The translations under genes were made by a program, and so were the position numbers. The notes under the pieces are model-generated. The model was not told the DNA's origin, searched no databases, and worked only from the letters and a program-made list of their open reading frames with translations. A stretch of 64,000 nt of DNA, taken from contig PGZZ01000005.1 in assembly GCA_002841545.1 (NCBI GenBank), positions 62,001 to 126,000 on the forward strand. The letters run 5' to 3'. Numbering within the stretch: position 1 is the stretch's first letter; each line of letters starts with the position of its first letter. The DNA is from Firmicutes bacterium HGW-Firmicutes-16. GTDB taxonomy: Bacteria > Bacillota > Clostridia > Oscillospirales > Oscillospiraceae. Positions 1 to 10,500 of this stretch are shown piece by piece.

Positions 1-337
1 CCCAATCCTTAACATTCTGAACCAGAGATTCTCCTTTTCCCTGGTTGGAAAAGCTGATAACCGACGTAATACCTCCGTATGCGCAGGCTTTAGTGCCGGT
101 CAGCATATCATGATCTGTTTTTCCACCCATAAAGGGAGCGTCAAAATGCACATGGGGCTCCACCAGTCCGGGCATCACGATTAAATCATTCGCATCGATA
201 ACTTCATCGAAATCTGCAGCAGAAAACTCACCGTGAATCTTCAGTGCCTCAATTTGTTCACCCACAATCGATATATCATACTTCCCAATAGTATCTTTGG
301 TGACAACAAGTCCACCGCAAATCAACGTTTTTTTCAT
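1..337 (-). CDS. Cyclic amidohydrolase (dihydropyrimidinase/allantoinase/dihydroorotase-like), N-terminal part
   Basis: Reading leftward from the ATG at 337, the translation begins MKKTLICGGLVVTKD and reaches PGLVEPHVHFDAPF at about residues 65-78. This is the amidohydrolase signature in which the HxH pair binds the first metal. The family hydrolyses cyclic amides such as dihydropyrimidines, hydantoins or allantoin. About 112 residues are present and the other roughly 350 lie beyond the left edge, so substrate cannot be decided. A GAGAGGG ribosome binding site lies 5 nt before the start. There is no same-strand partner in the window. Confidence 0.85.
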   Translation of the reverse strand, partial: MKKTLICGGLVVTKDTIGKYDISIVGEQIEALKIHGEFSAADFDEVIDANDLIVMPGLVEPHVHFDAPFMGGKTDHDMLTGTKACAYGGITSVISFSNQGKGESLVQNVKDW

Positions 338-1107
338 GGCAACCCTCTCTATTATATTTAGCATTGCAACAACACTTGTTAAACTGCCCAGCATTTGAGA
401 TGCACGCCAGCTTAAGCCAGCCTTCTTCAAAATCTATAAGCTTTGTAGCTCCGAAACAGTTTTACTTGCTAATTTTATGATAAAACCAAGATTGTGTTGG
501 CAATAGCTCAAAAGTGGCTCACAAAGCGTGGGTTAAAGTAGCCAATATTATGAGTAATATCAGACAAATTATTTTTCAACAATTCCCAACATTCTGAAAA
601 ATCCACGAACAGTGCAGACTGCAAACACCCAAAATTGCTAAACATCAAGCGGTAAGGCCTCATGCAACCCGACGGTATATAGCGTCGCAGACCTGATCGG
701 AGCTCATAAGTCAGGTGCTAGTATAAGTTTTCCATCATAATTTGGCAATTATTAATGTTTCTTTCAACAATTCAGCCGAATTTCCTGTTATTAATTATAT
801 ACGTTGTCGTGAATAAGTCAAACTATTTTTGAGCATATCTAAAATAGTTTCAGCATAGTCGCATGCATGAATATTCCGCTCTTTGAAAACCATTTGAACG
901 CCACTCGCACGGGTATGCCTGAGCCACCGTCTCGGCGCACGTTGAGAGGCTCATGCAGGTTGATGGCGGTTTCCCAACGTTGTCTGAATTCCCCTAATTT
1001 TTTAACATAAGGCAGTTCATGTGCAAATAGTATCAAAGAACTGCTTCTTTGACAGAAAAACTCTTGTACTCTCAATGGGTACAGGGCTTCTTATTTTTAT
1101 TAAATAG
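338..1107. other. Intergenic stretch with no supported gene
   Basis: About 770 bases without a convincing gene. A 78-codon frame on the minus strand at 839-1075 is open, but it has no recognisable domain and resembles no family I know. It could be debris of an older gene. The stretch is AT-rich near 740-830. I see no tRNA, array or insertion sequence in it. Confidence 0.4.
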
Positions 1108-1155
1108 ACCATTTTCGGCAACATTTGGAATATCCTTAGAATTGCATATAATCAA

Positions 1156-1638
1156 GTGTTTTCAAGGTATATAACCATACAGACAACAGGCACAGAATAC
1201 CAGAAAGCCGTTATCACGGCAGATATCATAAGTTCCTTAAAAAAAATACCGGCTAGCGTCCTACAGGAATTCAAAGAGAATGGATACACATTCAGCTTCA
1301 TTTCAAACGGAACGGCTTCTGCCGACCCCGACGGTCTGTATTACAATGCCGGAGGAACAGGCGGCTACATTACTGTTAGATCAGCAAGCAACAAAGTTAT
1401 TACACACGAATTCGGGCATTTTGTTTTTGACCATAGGGATATTTTAGCCGAGATTGAGAGCCTGCTCAAAGACCCGAAGGAAATTGCAGGTGTTAAGCTT
1501 ATAAGTGCAAGTGATTACTGCAAAACGAGTCCATCTGAATTTTTTGCCGAAGCTTTTTTCTGCTATATTTGTTTTCCTGACATGCTCAAGACCAATGCGT
1601 TGGGAACGATTACGCTCATTGACAGACTATTTAATTAA
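1156..1638 (+). CDS. Anthrax-lethal-factor-like (ATLF/Pro-Pro endopeptidase type) zinc metallopeptidase domain, probably 5'-truncated
   Basis: A 160-residue protein with the zinc motif HEFGH (about residues 84-88) and a downstream SEFFAEAF element (about 125-134) that supplies the third ligand glutamate. This spacing and the FAEAF element match the ATLF/M34 peptidase family, which includes secreted Pro-Pro endopeptidases. The start is poor: the first usable codon is GTG at 1156 with no ribosome binding site, and the frame stays open back to a TAG at 1105-1107. There is no signal peptide, although the family is normally exported. I infer that the 5' end has been lost and the gene may be a remnant. 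The catalytic residues look intact. A tRNA-like repeat begins 119 bases downstream. Confidence 0.6.
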   Translation: MFSRYITIQTTGTEYQKAVITADIISSLKKIPASVLQEFKENGYTFSFISNGTASADPDGLYYNAGGTGGYITVRSASNKVITHEFGHFVFDHRDILAEIESLLKDPKEIAGVKLISASDYCKTSPSEFFAEAFFCYICFPDMLKTNALGTITLIDRLFN

Positions 1639-1756
1639 ATGAGTGATGTTGATACAAATGGAGTCATGATGCCTATTCCATGAGATTTGTTTGAGATCAC
1701 AGATAATAGCATACCGGATCAATGCATTTCTTTATGATGGCTTCCTTGAAGACTAT

Positions 1757-1920
1757 GGGGGTGCACATCCGACACTTCGGGAAATCGTCTGACCGGCAGT
1801 CAGAAGGTCAGCGGTTCGATCCCACTTATCTCCAGCAAAAAGCAGCCTAAAACGAAAGTTTTAAGCTGCTTTTTTTGTATTCCGAACTCTTTTCCGTGTG
1901 GTATAGCTAAGCCGGGTGCG
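1757..1920 (+). repeat. tRNA-Ala-derived repeat, copy A
   Basis: An 81-nt tRNA-like core (1757-1837). The 5' acceptor strand GGGGGTG pairs with TATCTCC (1827-1833), giving a G3:U70-type pair as in tRNA-Ala. The anticodon arm is TCTGA/TCAGA (1788-1792, 1800-1804) around CCGGCAG, so the anticodon would be GGC. The T arm contains GGTTCGATCC and the end is AGCA. The usual U33 is C, and no canonical D arm (GCTC...GAGC) can be drawn. A terminator-like hairpin follows at 1836-1875, then a tail with TTTTCCGTGTGG and TAGCTAAGCCGGG that is shared with copies B and C. I read it as a tRNA-derived repeat, not a working tRNA. Confidence 0.75.
1836..1875 (+). terminator. Hairpin with T run after tRNA-like repeat copy A
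   Basis: The arms AAAAAGCAGC and GCTGCTTTTT, extended inward by TAAAAC/GTTTTA, pair across a CGAAA loop, and the right arm ends in a T run. It has the form of an intrinsic terminator on the plus strand, directly abutting the tRNA-like core. Confidence 0.7.
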
Positions 1921-2092
1921 TTAAGCTCTCGTCAGATTAGAATGAAGCATTATGTAGGACACCGACCTGAATGGCATTCCATTTAGCAAAGAAAGATTGC
2001 TATTTTTAACCATAAGAAAAACTTTAATAAAGAGCTTTTCTTGTTGAGCAGTATGTAAGAGATTGCAAATCCCAAGATCCCTGTGTTTTTTA

Positions 2093-2121
2093 CTGACAAA
2101 ATAGTACTTAAATGCTATAAT
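2093..2121 (+). promoter_or_regulatory. Sigma-A promoter of the LytTR/GHKL operon
   Basis: CTGACA (2093-2098) and TATAAT (2116-2121) are separated by exactly 17 bases, with TG at 2113-2114 making an extended -10. The spacing to the ATG at 2169 leaves a leader of about 40 nt. Confidence 0.75.
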
Positions 2122-2168
2122 TATTTTTACAGTTAATGAAGACGGAAAAAACAAAAAGGATCCATTCT

Positions 2169-2894
2169 ATGCTTAAGATAACCATTTGCGATGATGATAT
2201 CAACGAACTGAATAAGACAATTAAAATGTGTCAGGAATATAAGGCAAGTCATCCAGGGTCTGATATCAGAATCAAATCCTTCTCTTCCCCCATTGAATTG
2301 AAGAATAGTATCACGCAAGGCGAAAAAAGCGATGTCTACCTACTGGACATTTATATGCCGAAGGTGATGGGAACTGAAGTAGCGAAATTTCTCAAGGAGA
2401 ACGATGAATACTGCCAAATAATATTCCTCACAACTTCAACTAACCATGCAGTCGAAGCATTTTCTCTTCATGTGACCCACTATCTTGTAAAGCCCTATAC
2501 CCAAGCACAGTTGGAGGATGCTTTGAATAAAGCATTCCTAGCCATTGAGAAGAGAAATAACGCGCACCTAACCGTCAAGACATCAGACGCATTATATAGA
2601 ATTGATTTTTCAACATTTTTATATTCTGAAACGAATAAACACATACAGCAGATTCATCTGGAAGACGGCAAAAGTCAACAGGCGCGTATGACGTCAGCAG
2701 AATTATTTAAGCTTGTTTCCTTTGACAGTCGCTTCTTCAAGTGCGGTAGCACCTACATAATAAACTTAGGCAAGGTTGAGGAAATTACAAAAAATTATAT
2801 TTTGTTTGAAACAGGAATGAAAATCCCTATGCAGCGCAGGCAGTACAAAGATTTAATTGACAGGTATACCGCTTATGCGCTGGAGGGACTTTGA
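2169..2894 (+). CDS. LytTR-family response regulator (AgrA-like)
   Basis: A 241-residue regulator. The N-terminal receiver domain opens with ITICDDD, has the phospho-acceptor aspartate in VYLLDIYMP (about residue 60) and the conserved lysine in LVKPYTQ. The C-terminal half (about 140-240) is a LytTR DNA-binding domain, with FKCGSTYIINL and the closing MQRRQYKDL. I chose the ATG at 2169 because AAAAGGA lies 8 nt before it; the in-frame ATG at 2136 lacks one. The stop overlaps the start of the sensor kinase, so the two are translationally coupled. By analogy with AgrA it should activate genes for surface or secreted proteins, and the giant adhesin downstream is an obvious candidate target. That link is inference. 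Confidence 0.9.
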   Translation: MLKITICDDDINELNKTIKMCQEYKASHPGSDIRIKSFSSPIELKNSITQGEKSDVYLLDIYMPKVMGTEVAKFLKENDEYCQIIFLTTSTNHAVEAFSLHVTHYLVKPYTQAQLEDALNKAFLAIEKRNNAHLTVKTSDALYRIDFSTFLYSETNKHIQQIHLEDGKSQQARMTSAELFKLVSFDSRFFKCGSTYIINLGKVEEITKNYILFETGMKIPMQRRQYKDLIDRYTAYALEGL

Positions 2895-4174
2895 TGATGG
2901 ATTATTCAGCATTTATCATACCAATTGTTACTCTAGTTACAGCCCAGATAACCGTAATGGACCTGGCGCGATTCCGTTTTCCATTGAAAAAGGTGCTGGT
3001 AATACTTGGAATTCAACTGATTATCCAAACCTTAGTCAGCGGTTCCATTCTCCTGCTATTGGGATATGACGAGTATGTTAGATGGTTTGTCATTGCCGTA
3101 GATTTGCCTGCCTTCCTTGTTTTCCTGTATATCTCCAAGCGCAGAGATATGAGAGATGTATTTACAACGTTAATAACCATCTTCATCAATATAGTTATTT
3201 CAATTCCCGCAATTTGGATATCCCAGCTTTTAAACGGGGTATATTATTGGTACAGTCTTGTTCGTATCATTCTTTTTGTTGCAGTATTTTTAATTATACA
3301 CTGCTTTGTACGTAAGCGATACATACAGTTGCAGGATGAACTGGAGAAGGGTTGGGGTATCTTTAGCATACAGCCTGCAATAGGATTAATCTTTATGTAT
3401 TTTCAATATAGTCAGTATGGTATTGATCAGAAAATTATGCCGTTGCTTTTTAATGGTGTAATAATTTCGCTATTGATTCTCGTGGTTTTCTGGATTCTAT
3501 ATTACGTGTTCAAGCAGCTTCATGAGAAATATTTAATCCAGGAGCAGCAACGTATATTGACCATTCAATGCAAAGCACAGATGGATAATCTTGAGCAGCA
3601 GAAGGAAATTGCGGAGATGACAAACCGCCGCTGGCATGATTTGCGCCATAGTACTCAGGAGTTAATTGAGTTGCTGGAGGCTGGAGAACTGAATACGGCC
3701 ATGGCATATCTGAAAGAGCAGCGGGGAATGGCTAATTTGCAAAAAGCAGATTATTGCCTGCACCCGTCAGTTAATAGCATTCTTTGCCTGTGGGCGGAGC
3801 GTTCCATTAGAGCTGGTATTACTGTTGAGCTTAATATGGATGTGCCGGAGAAACTGGAGATTGACCCCATTGAACTATCCACATTATTTGCCAACGCCTT
3901 TGAGAATGCTTATGAAGGGTGTTTACGGCTTCCGGAGGGCACTCAAAAGTATATTAAAGCACAGTCGCGCTATAACGGGAAGATGCTGGCTGTTGGGTTT
4001 ACGAATTCCTGCGCCAACGAAATTAGCTTTGAAAACGACATGCCGGTTTCTGCAAAAAGTGGAGGTGGCATAGGCACCAGAAGCATGGCCTATACGGTAC
4101 AGCGATTTAAAGGAAATATATCCTTCGCAGTGAAGGACAACGTCTTTACTGTCAAATTTATACTCAAAATATAA
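2894..4174 (+). CDS. GHKL sensor histidine kinase (AgrC-like)
   Basis: About 426 residues with six or so N-terminal membrane helices (residues 1-205), a dimerisation helix carrying the phospho-histidine in RRWHDLRHS (about 250) and a C-terminal ATPase domain with NAFENAYEG (N box) and SGGGIGTRS (G box). This is the AgrC/ComD layout of peptide-sensing kinases. The start ATG at 2894 overlaps the regulator stop in a TGATG junction, with GGAGGG 6 nt upstream. No agrB or agrD signal-peptide genes are visible next to it, so the ligand is unknown. It should phosphorylate the LytTR regulator encoded just before it. Confidence 0.88.
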   Translation: MMDYSAFIIPIVTLVTAQITVMDLARFRFPLKKVLVILGIQLIIQTLVSGSILLLLGYDEYVRWFVIAVDLPAFLVFLYISKRRDMRDVFTTLITIFINIVISIPAIWISQLLNGVYYWYSLVRIILFVAVFLIIHCFVRKRYIQLQDELEKGWGIFSIQPAIGLIFMYFQYSQYGIDQKIMPLLFNGVIISLLILVVFWILYYVFKQLHEKYLIQEQQRILTIQCKAQMDNLEQQKEIAEMTNRRWHDLRHSTQELIELLEAGELNTAMAYLKEQRGMANLQKADYCLHPSVNSILCLWAERSIRAGITVELNMDVPEKLEIDPIELSTLFANAFENAYEGCLRLPEGTQKYIKAQSRYNGKMLAVGFTNSCANEISFENDMPVSAKSGGGIGTRSMAYTVQRFKGNISFAVKDNVFTVKFILKI

Positions 4175-4332
4175 TAGAAAATAACAACCTACATCCATTG
4201 CCTCAAAAGGTAATGGATGTATTTTTTAGCCAATTATGCCACCAAAAAGCCAATCCTGCCTACGGTCTTGCAGTTTTTTGTCGAATTATATATAAAAATA
4301 GTAAATATCTAAACAAGGAGGGGAGCTTTTTG

Positions 4333-4539
4333 GTGTTCAACAGAATAGACAGAACTGCTGAAGTCGATCAAGGTTTTCAAAAACTGCGGGTATGTCCGAC
4401 TGATCGCTGCTCCTATTACAAGAAGCATCCATACACAGAATTGTGGAAGGAAGAATGCTGGACATGCAAGTTTGGGGACTTTGGAATCGACTCTAATAAT
4501 CCGACCAATACGGGTACATGCGGATATGAAAGTAAATAG
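4333..4539 (+). CDS. Small cysteine-rich protein of unknown function
   Basis: A 68-residue protein that I do not recognise. It has CPTDRC and CWTC pairs plus a fifth cysteine near the C terminus, an arrangement that could bind a metal like a small zinc ribbon. The start GTG at 4333 (TTG at 4330 is possible) follows AAGGAGGGG at 4315-4323. The frame is open further upstream to 4198, but nothing supports an earlier start. It sits between the sensor kinase and the adhesin and may be cotranscribed with the adhesin. It has no signal peptide or membrane helix, and it does not look like an AgrD-type pre-peptide. Confidence 0.6.
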   Translation: MFNRIDRTAEVDQGFQKLRVCPTDRCSYYKKHPYTELWKEECWTCKFGDFGIDSNNPTNTGTCGYESK

Positions 4540-4579
4540 AACACCTTATGAAAGAGCGATATTATAGGAGGAAGTTAGC

Positions 4580-7500
4580 ATGAAAATATCAGACAAAATC
4601 AAACAATTTTTTACATTGCTATTAGCAATTTTTATCTTGGTAGGGTTATTGCCGATTAAGGCTTTGGCAGAAGGTGCCACAAGTGTTACGACAGAGGCAG
4701 CATTAATATTGGTCTTTCAGAACGGTGGAAACGCGATATTGAACTCTGACATTACTCTATCAAAACCTTTGGAAGTTCTGTTAGGAAAAACGGTTAACCT
4801 TGACCTGAATGGTAAAAAAATTGACCGTGGGCTGGGGAATCCCGATGTAAAGGCGGAGTTTTACGGCAATGTTATCACCGTAAATGGCAGCCTGACGCTG
4901 AACGACAGTATAGGAACCGGCAAAATCACTGGTGGGAAAAAAAGCGGATTTACCGGCGGAGGCGGAATTTATGTGGCGGGAACCGGTGCATTGACCATGA
5001 ACGGCGGCAGCGTCAGCGGTAATACTACGGTAGGTGGAAGCGTCGACGGCAGTAGTTTCTCGGGAGGCTACGGCGGCGGCGTGTTTGTGGCGGAGGGCGG
5101 AGCTTTCACCATGTGCGGCGGAGCTGTAAGCGAAAACAGGTCTTTTGTTGGCAATGGCGGCGGCATTTATGCGGAGGAAAACAGCACCTTAAGCATGAGC
5201 GGTGGAAGCATCAGCGGCAATAAAGCGGCTGGCTTCGGCGGCGGTGGTGTGTTTTTGGAAGGCAGCACCTTCACCATGTTTAACGGAAGCATAAGCGGCA
5301 ATACTGCGGAGGGTAATTATGGCAATGGTGGCGGCGTGGCCGTGGACATGGGCAGCGACTTTACCATGAATGGTGGAAGCATCAACGGCAATACGGCGGG
5401 TAGCTACGGAGGCGGCGCGTATGTCTTTTTGGGCAGTGTCTTCACCATGAATGGTGGGACCGTCAACGGCAACTCCGCAGTGGAAGGCGGCGGCATATAT
5501 TTTGACACAACCGCAAATCTCGACTACGGTGTAGGCACTTTAGCTATAATCGGCGGCGAGATCAGTGAAAACACAACGGATTCGTCTTCATTTATGCCAT
5601 ACGGTGGAGGTGTATATATAGCAGGCGGTAATGTTACCATAAGCGGTGGCAGCAAAATAAACAGAAATAAAGCTGTTACGGGTGCTGGTATCTTCATGCT
5701 TAACGGAACTTGTGTCATGGAAAACAGCGAGATTTGTGAAAACACCACCATATTTAAGTCAGGGGAAAATCATGGCGGCGGCGGAGTTTATCTTGCTAGT
5801 GGTAGTGACTTTACGATGAACAGCGGTAAAATCAACAAGAACACTGCAATCAGAGGTGGCGGTATTTTTGTGTTTGGCGGCACCTTCACCATGAAGAACG
5901 GGCAGATTAACGAGAACGCGACTTCTCTGGACGGCATGCTGTGCGACGGCGGCGGTGTGTATTTGAACGCGAGCGGTGCCTTCAACATGGAGGGTGGAGA
6001 GATATGCAGCAACACCACAACTCCATGGTTTATGTATAATCATGGCGGCGGCGTGTTTGTGTATGGCGGTTCCTTTAAGGTCAGCGGAGGCGCCAAAATC
6101 TTGAATAACAGCAGGGAAGGCGTACCGAATAACGTTTATCTTAAAACGAATGATAGCATAATTAAGGTTGCCGGTTCACTAACAGGTTTAGACGGCACAA
6201 TCGGTGTCAGCACACGCGTCTCAGACACTCCGGTAACTGTTGCGCAGGGAGATGACTATACAATTGGAGAGGCTGACTTCAAGAAATTCACTCACGATAC
6301 AGGCGGTTCCCTGGACTTAGCAGAGAGCAAAATCACCCTGCTTAATCCGAATGCATCATACCTTGCTGTCCTTTCCTATAACGCAAACGGGGGCAGCGGC
6401 TCACACGGCTCTTCAGCTATCATAGAAGGTATGGAAAACGAATTTACGGTTGCTTCCGGCGCGGGTTTTTCCCGTACAAACTGCAGCTTTGCAGGATGGA
6501 ATACAAAGGCGGATGGGAGCGGCGACGCTTATCCGGCAGACAGTAAATTTGTTTTAACGTCGACTACTATATTGTATGCCCAATGGACGATTGATAAAGC
6601 TGAACTCACCGTGACCGCTCCGAATGTAGGTGCGGCTCCAAGTTCCACTGCCGCCTGCATCCCATCAGGCGTCACCGCATCGCTCACATGGAAACAGGGA
6701 ACAAACAACCTCATTGGCAGTTTCGATTACAACACGGTCTATTCTTTGGAAATGACGCTCACCGCCGATTCCGGCAGCAAATTTGCCGATATTCCAGAGA
6801 TAATAATCAATGGACAACCCGCTTCCATCCAATCGGGAAGTGCCACGGCGCAGACAGTAACCTTCACCTTCTCCAAAACCGGGCCGCGCAGCGCACCCAC
6901 GGCAAACCTTAGTAAGACCGTTATTAACGTAGCAAACACAGGCGGTAACACACCGCTGACACTGAATGTATCAGGTATTGTCGATAGCTATAATTCCTTA
7001 ACATGGACGATGAGCGAAACAGACGTCAGCAATATACTTACCATTCCATCTACTACCACCGGAACACTTGTTGACGGCGCGCTATCCCTCGACAGCTTTA
7101 CAGTAGCTGCAAACGCCGCCGGCCAGCCAGCTAAGAGCGCGTCTGTGACCATATCGTTTAGCGGTAACGAGAACGGTGAATACGCAGGTGTGCCGACTTC
7201 TGTAACTGTGACCTTTCAGCTTGCCGAGGGCAACGCACCCGAAGCCGTATTGGATTTCACAAACGAAAAGATCACCGGCGTTTCCAACGAGATGGAGTAT
7301 CTTGTGGACAACTATGCCAGCAAACCAGTTGATTGGACAGGTGCAACGACTGTTACTGGAACTGAGATTCCGCTTAGCGGTATAATTCCCGCCGCAACCT
7401 CAAGTTCCAAATACATACATATCCGTTTGAAAGACATTATCGACAGCACTTCGAAGAACATAGAGATACCCGCCCGGCCTGATCTGGTCGCTTTTTTCGA

Positions 7501-10500
7501 CGATACATGGGATTCATGGGTCACAAATAATATATGGACAGATGTTGAAACAGGCGGTGTGTATGAGGGTTTTGGCTACCGGATCAATAGCGGTCCGAAT
7601 ATGCTCAACAACAGTGACGATGATCTTGATATTCCGCTTGCACCCGGCGATAAACTGACCTTTTGGAAGCCGGCAACAGCATTAAGTTTTAAGAGCGCAG
7701 AAATCACCGTCACCGCTCCTGAACGCCTACAAACTAATGTTGTTATTGATTTTGCAGGCGAGAAGCTGAATACCAGAGCTGACATACAGTACAGGATGGA
7801 TGAGGAGGACGAATGGAAGCCCTGCACCGCGAACATGGCCGCAACAGCCTTTGGCTGGGACAGTTCAGCTGAGGTCAGTGTTCAGCTTTTCTGCCCATAT
7901 ACGGATAGCAACTACGCCAGCGAAGTACAGATTCTGACAATTCCCACCCGTCCTGCTCCACCGGTTATCAATTGCAGTTCTACCGCTACGACGATTTCAG
8001 TGACAGCCGAGACAGGAGTACGGTATCGCCTAGACGGCGGCGAATGGAAGACGGCCGACGGCAACGGCAAGGTAGCCTTTACCGGTCTGACAGCGAACCA
8101 CAGCTATACTGTCGATGCGCAGAAATCAGCCACAGAATCCGCATTTCAGAGTGAAGCAGCCTCATTGAGCGTTTCAACCAAGTCCATTTCTGACGGCATT
8201 GGTAGCGTTTCGATAGCGAGTTGGAAATACGGCAAACCGGCATCGGAACCTTCACCTGTTTCTGCCACCAACGGAACAAACGGCGTAACCTATACATACT
8301 CGGGAACAAAAGCCGACGGAACAGTCTACAACAGCAGCGCAAAGCCCACTGACGCGGGCATCTACACCGTAACAGCCACCTTTGCCGCCACAAGTGATTA
8401 CAAGCAGGTCATAAGCGAGGCGGCAAGCTTTACCATATCTAAAAAAGAGATCGAGATACAGTGGAAGAACCTAACCGCCGTTTATGACGGCACGTCCAAA
8501 TCCCCCGTATTCACTCTTATCGGAGTGGAGAGCGGAGACTCTGCCGACGTGTCCGCACAGCTTTCCGAGAGCAAAACCAATACAGGCTCTTACTCTGTAT
8601 CAGCCACGCTCAACGGCAGCCGTTCCTTCAATTATACACTGACCAATCCCATCGGTACCCTGCTTATCCAAAAAACGTCCGTGATCTTCAGCATATCAGG
8701 GGATACATCAAAATATGACGGCAGTAGCCACACCGCCAGCGTGGCAGCCACCGCCAGCGGAAGTAATTTTACGGATTTTAGCGTCATATATAAAAACAGC
8801 AAGAGCGAAACAGTGTTAAACCCAACAGATGTAGGCAGTTACAGCATATTTGCGTTAATATCTGATACTAACTACCGCCATGCAGACGCCACCGATGGTG
8901 CTGCAAAGAAAATCGGCGTTTTGACTATTTATGCATCTTCCGCGCCGGACACCTACACCGTAAGCTTCTCCGGCGGAGACGGGGCATTAGGCTCTATGAC
9001 TCCGCTTGTGGCAGCACAAGCGGGAACCGTACGTATCCTTCCGGAAAGTACTGGCATAACTAACGGAACAAAGCTTTTTGCAGGCTGGAAGTACAGCGGA
9101 AAGGTCTATCAGCCGGGAGAAGTTCTGTCTCAGCCAGCCTCCAATATTAGCTTAACTGCCGTATGGACGGATTACACCTATTCCGTCGATGGCATAGTCT
9201 ACAAGAGCGTCAATCCTTTTCCCGATGCGGTTGTGACGCTGATGCAGGGAAGTGTACAGCTTGCTCAGACTGTGACCGGTACCGGGGGCGAATACAGCTT
9301 TGCGGATGTTACACCCGGAATTTACAATCTTGTTGCCAGCAAGAATGGCACAACACAGACAATTCTGTTAAAAATTGTTCAAAACAATGTTACGAATCTG
9401 GACATCTTATTGCCCTCCGGGAAAACTAATTCCGTGGTGGAGGTCGCTGCAGGCTCTCCAGCCATTGTAGTCGGCAATCTGGAACAGACTTTTAGCAATG
9501 CAGACAAGCAAGCTGCCGGAAACGGAAGCACGGTGGAGATGAAGCTGAACGCCAAGGCTCTGGATAGTTCCGGCGTCGATCAGGCTGCCATTGATGCCAC
9601 GGCCGGCGGCACAGTGGGGCTGTATCTAGAACTGAATCTGACTAAAACGGTTACACCAGTATCCGGCTCGCCCAGTACTACTAATATTAAACAATCCAAT
9701 GTTCTGCTGGATATCGTCGTCCAGATACCCGGCGGGCTGCAGGGCAAGGATAACTATGTTGTCTTCCGCCGTCATAACGGTGAGATACAAACCCTCACAA
9801 CAGCGCAAAACGGCAGCGGCGAGTACATCACGGTAAACGCTGACAAAACTGCCATCACGATTCACGCCAAGCTGTTCTCTACCTATGCCATTGGATACAT
9901 TGCTCCGGCAAGCCCCGGAAGCGGTGTAAACGTGTCCGCCTCCGCCGACTATACAATAGAAGCAACTGCCGGAGATGGCGGCAGCATCAGCCCCAGCGGT
10001 ACCGCCAACGTAACAAAGGGTAGCAGCAAAACCTATACCATCACACCGGAAAATGGATATGCGATTTCCAATGTGCTGGTGGACGGCGTTTCTGTGGGTG
10101 CGGTAAGCAGCTACACCTTCTCAAATATCACGGCAACGCATACTATCAAAGCGGTGTTTGTTAAAGCGACAGGATTGCCCTACTATCTGGATGTAGGCGG
10201 CAACAAGGTGTTCCTCGGCTTTTCCTCTGACAGCAGCGGTACGATGAAGTATATCGCGCCGTTGGGAAAGACAATTATGTTTGCACAGAACCCGAAAAAC
10301 TTTACAGATATTGTGGATCATTGGGCGAAATCCGGCATTGATTTTGTTACACAGCGCGAAATCTTCCAAGGTACAGATTCGGTAACGTTCTCACCAAATA
10401 CCGGCATGACTCGAGGAATGTTTGCCGCTGTCATCGGCAGACTTTACGAGCGCTCCTACGGTATTTTGGCTACGGAGGGAACTGCGGCGTTTACAGACGT

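Noticed and set aside
839-1075. A 78-codon minus-strand gene in the left intergenic region
   Set aside because: No good ribosome binding site, domain or operon context; kept only as a note in the intergenic entry.
4950-6110. Regular short repeats that might be a CRISPR array or other DNA repeat
   Set aside because: They are codon-level repeats of the beta-helix rungs in one intact reading frame, with no fixed direct repeat or spacer structure.
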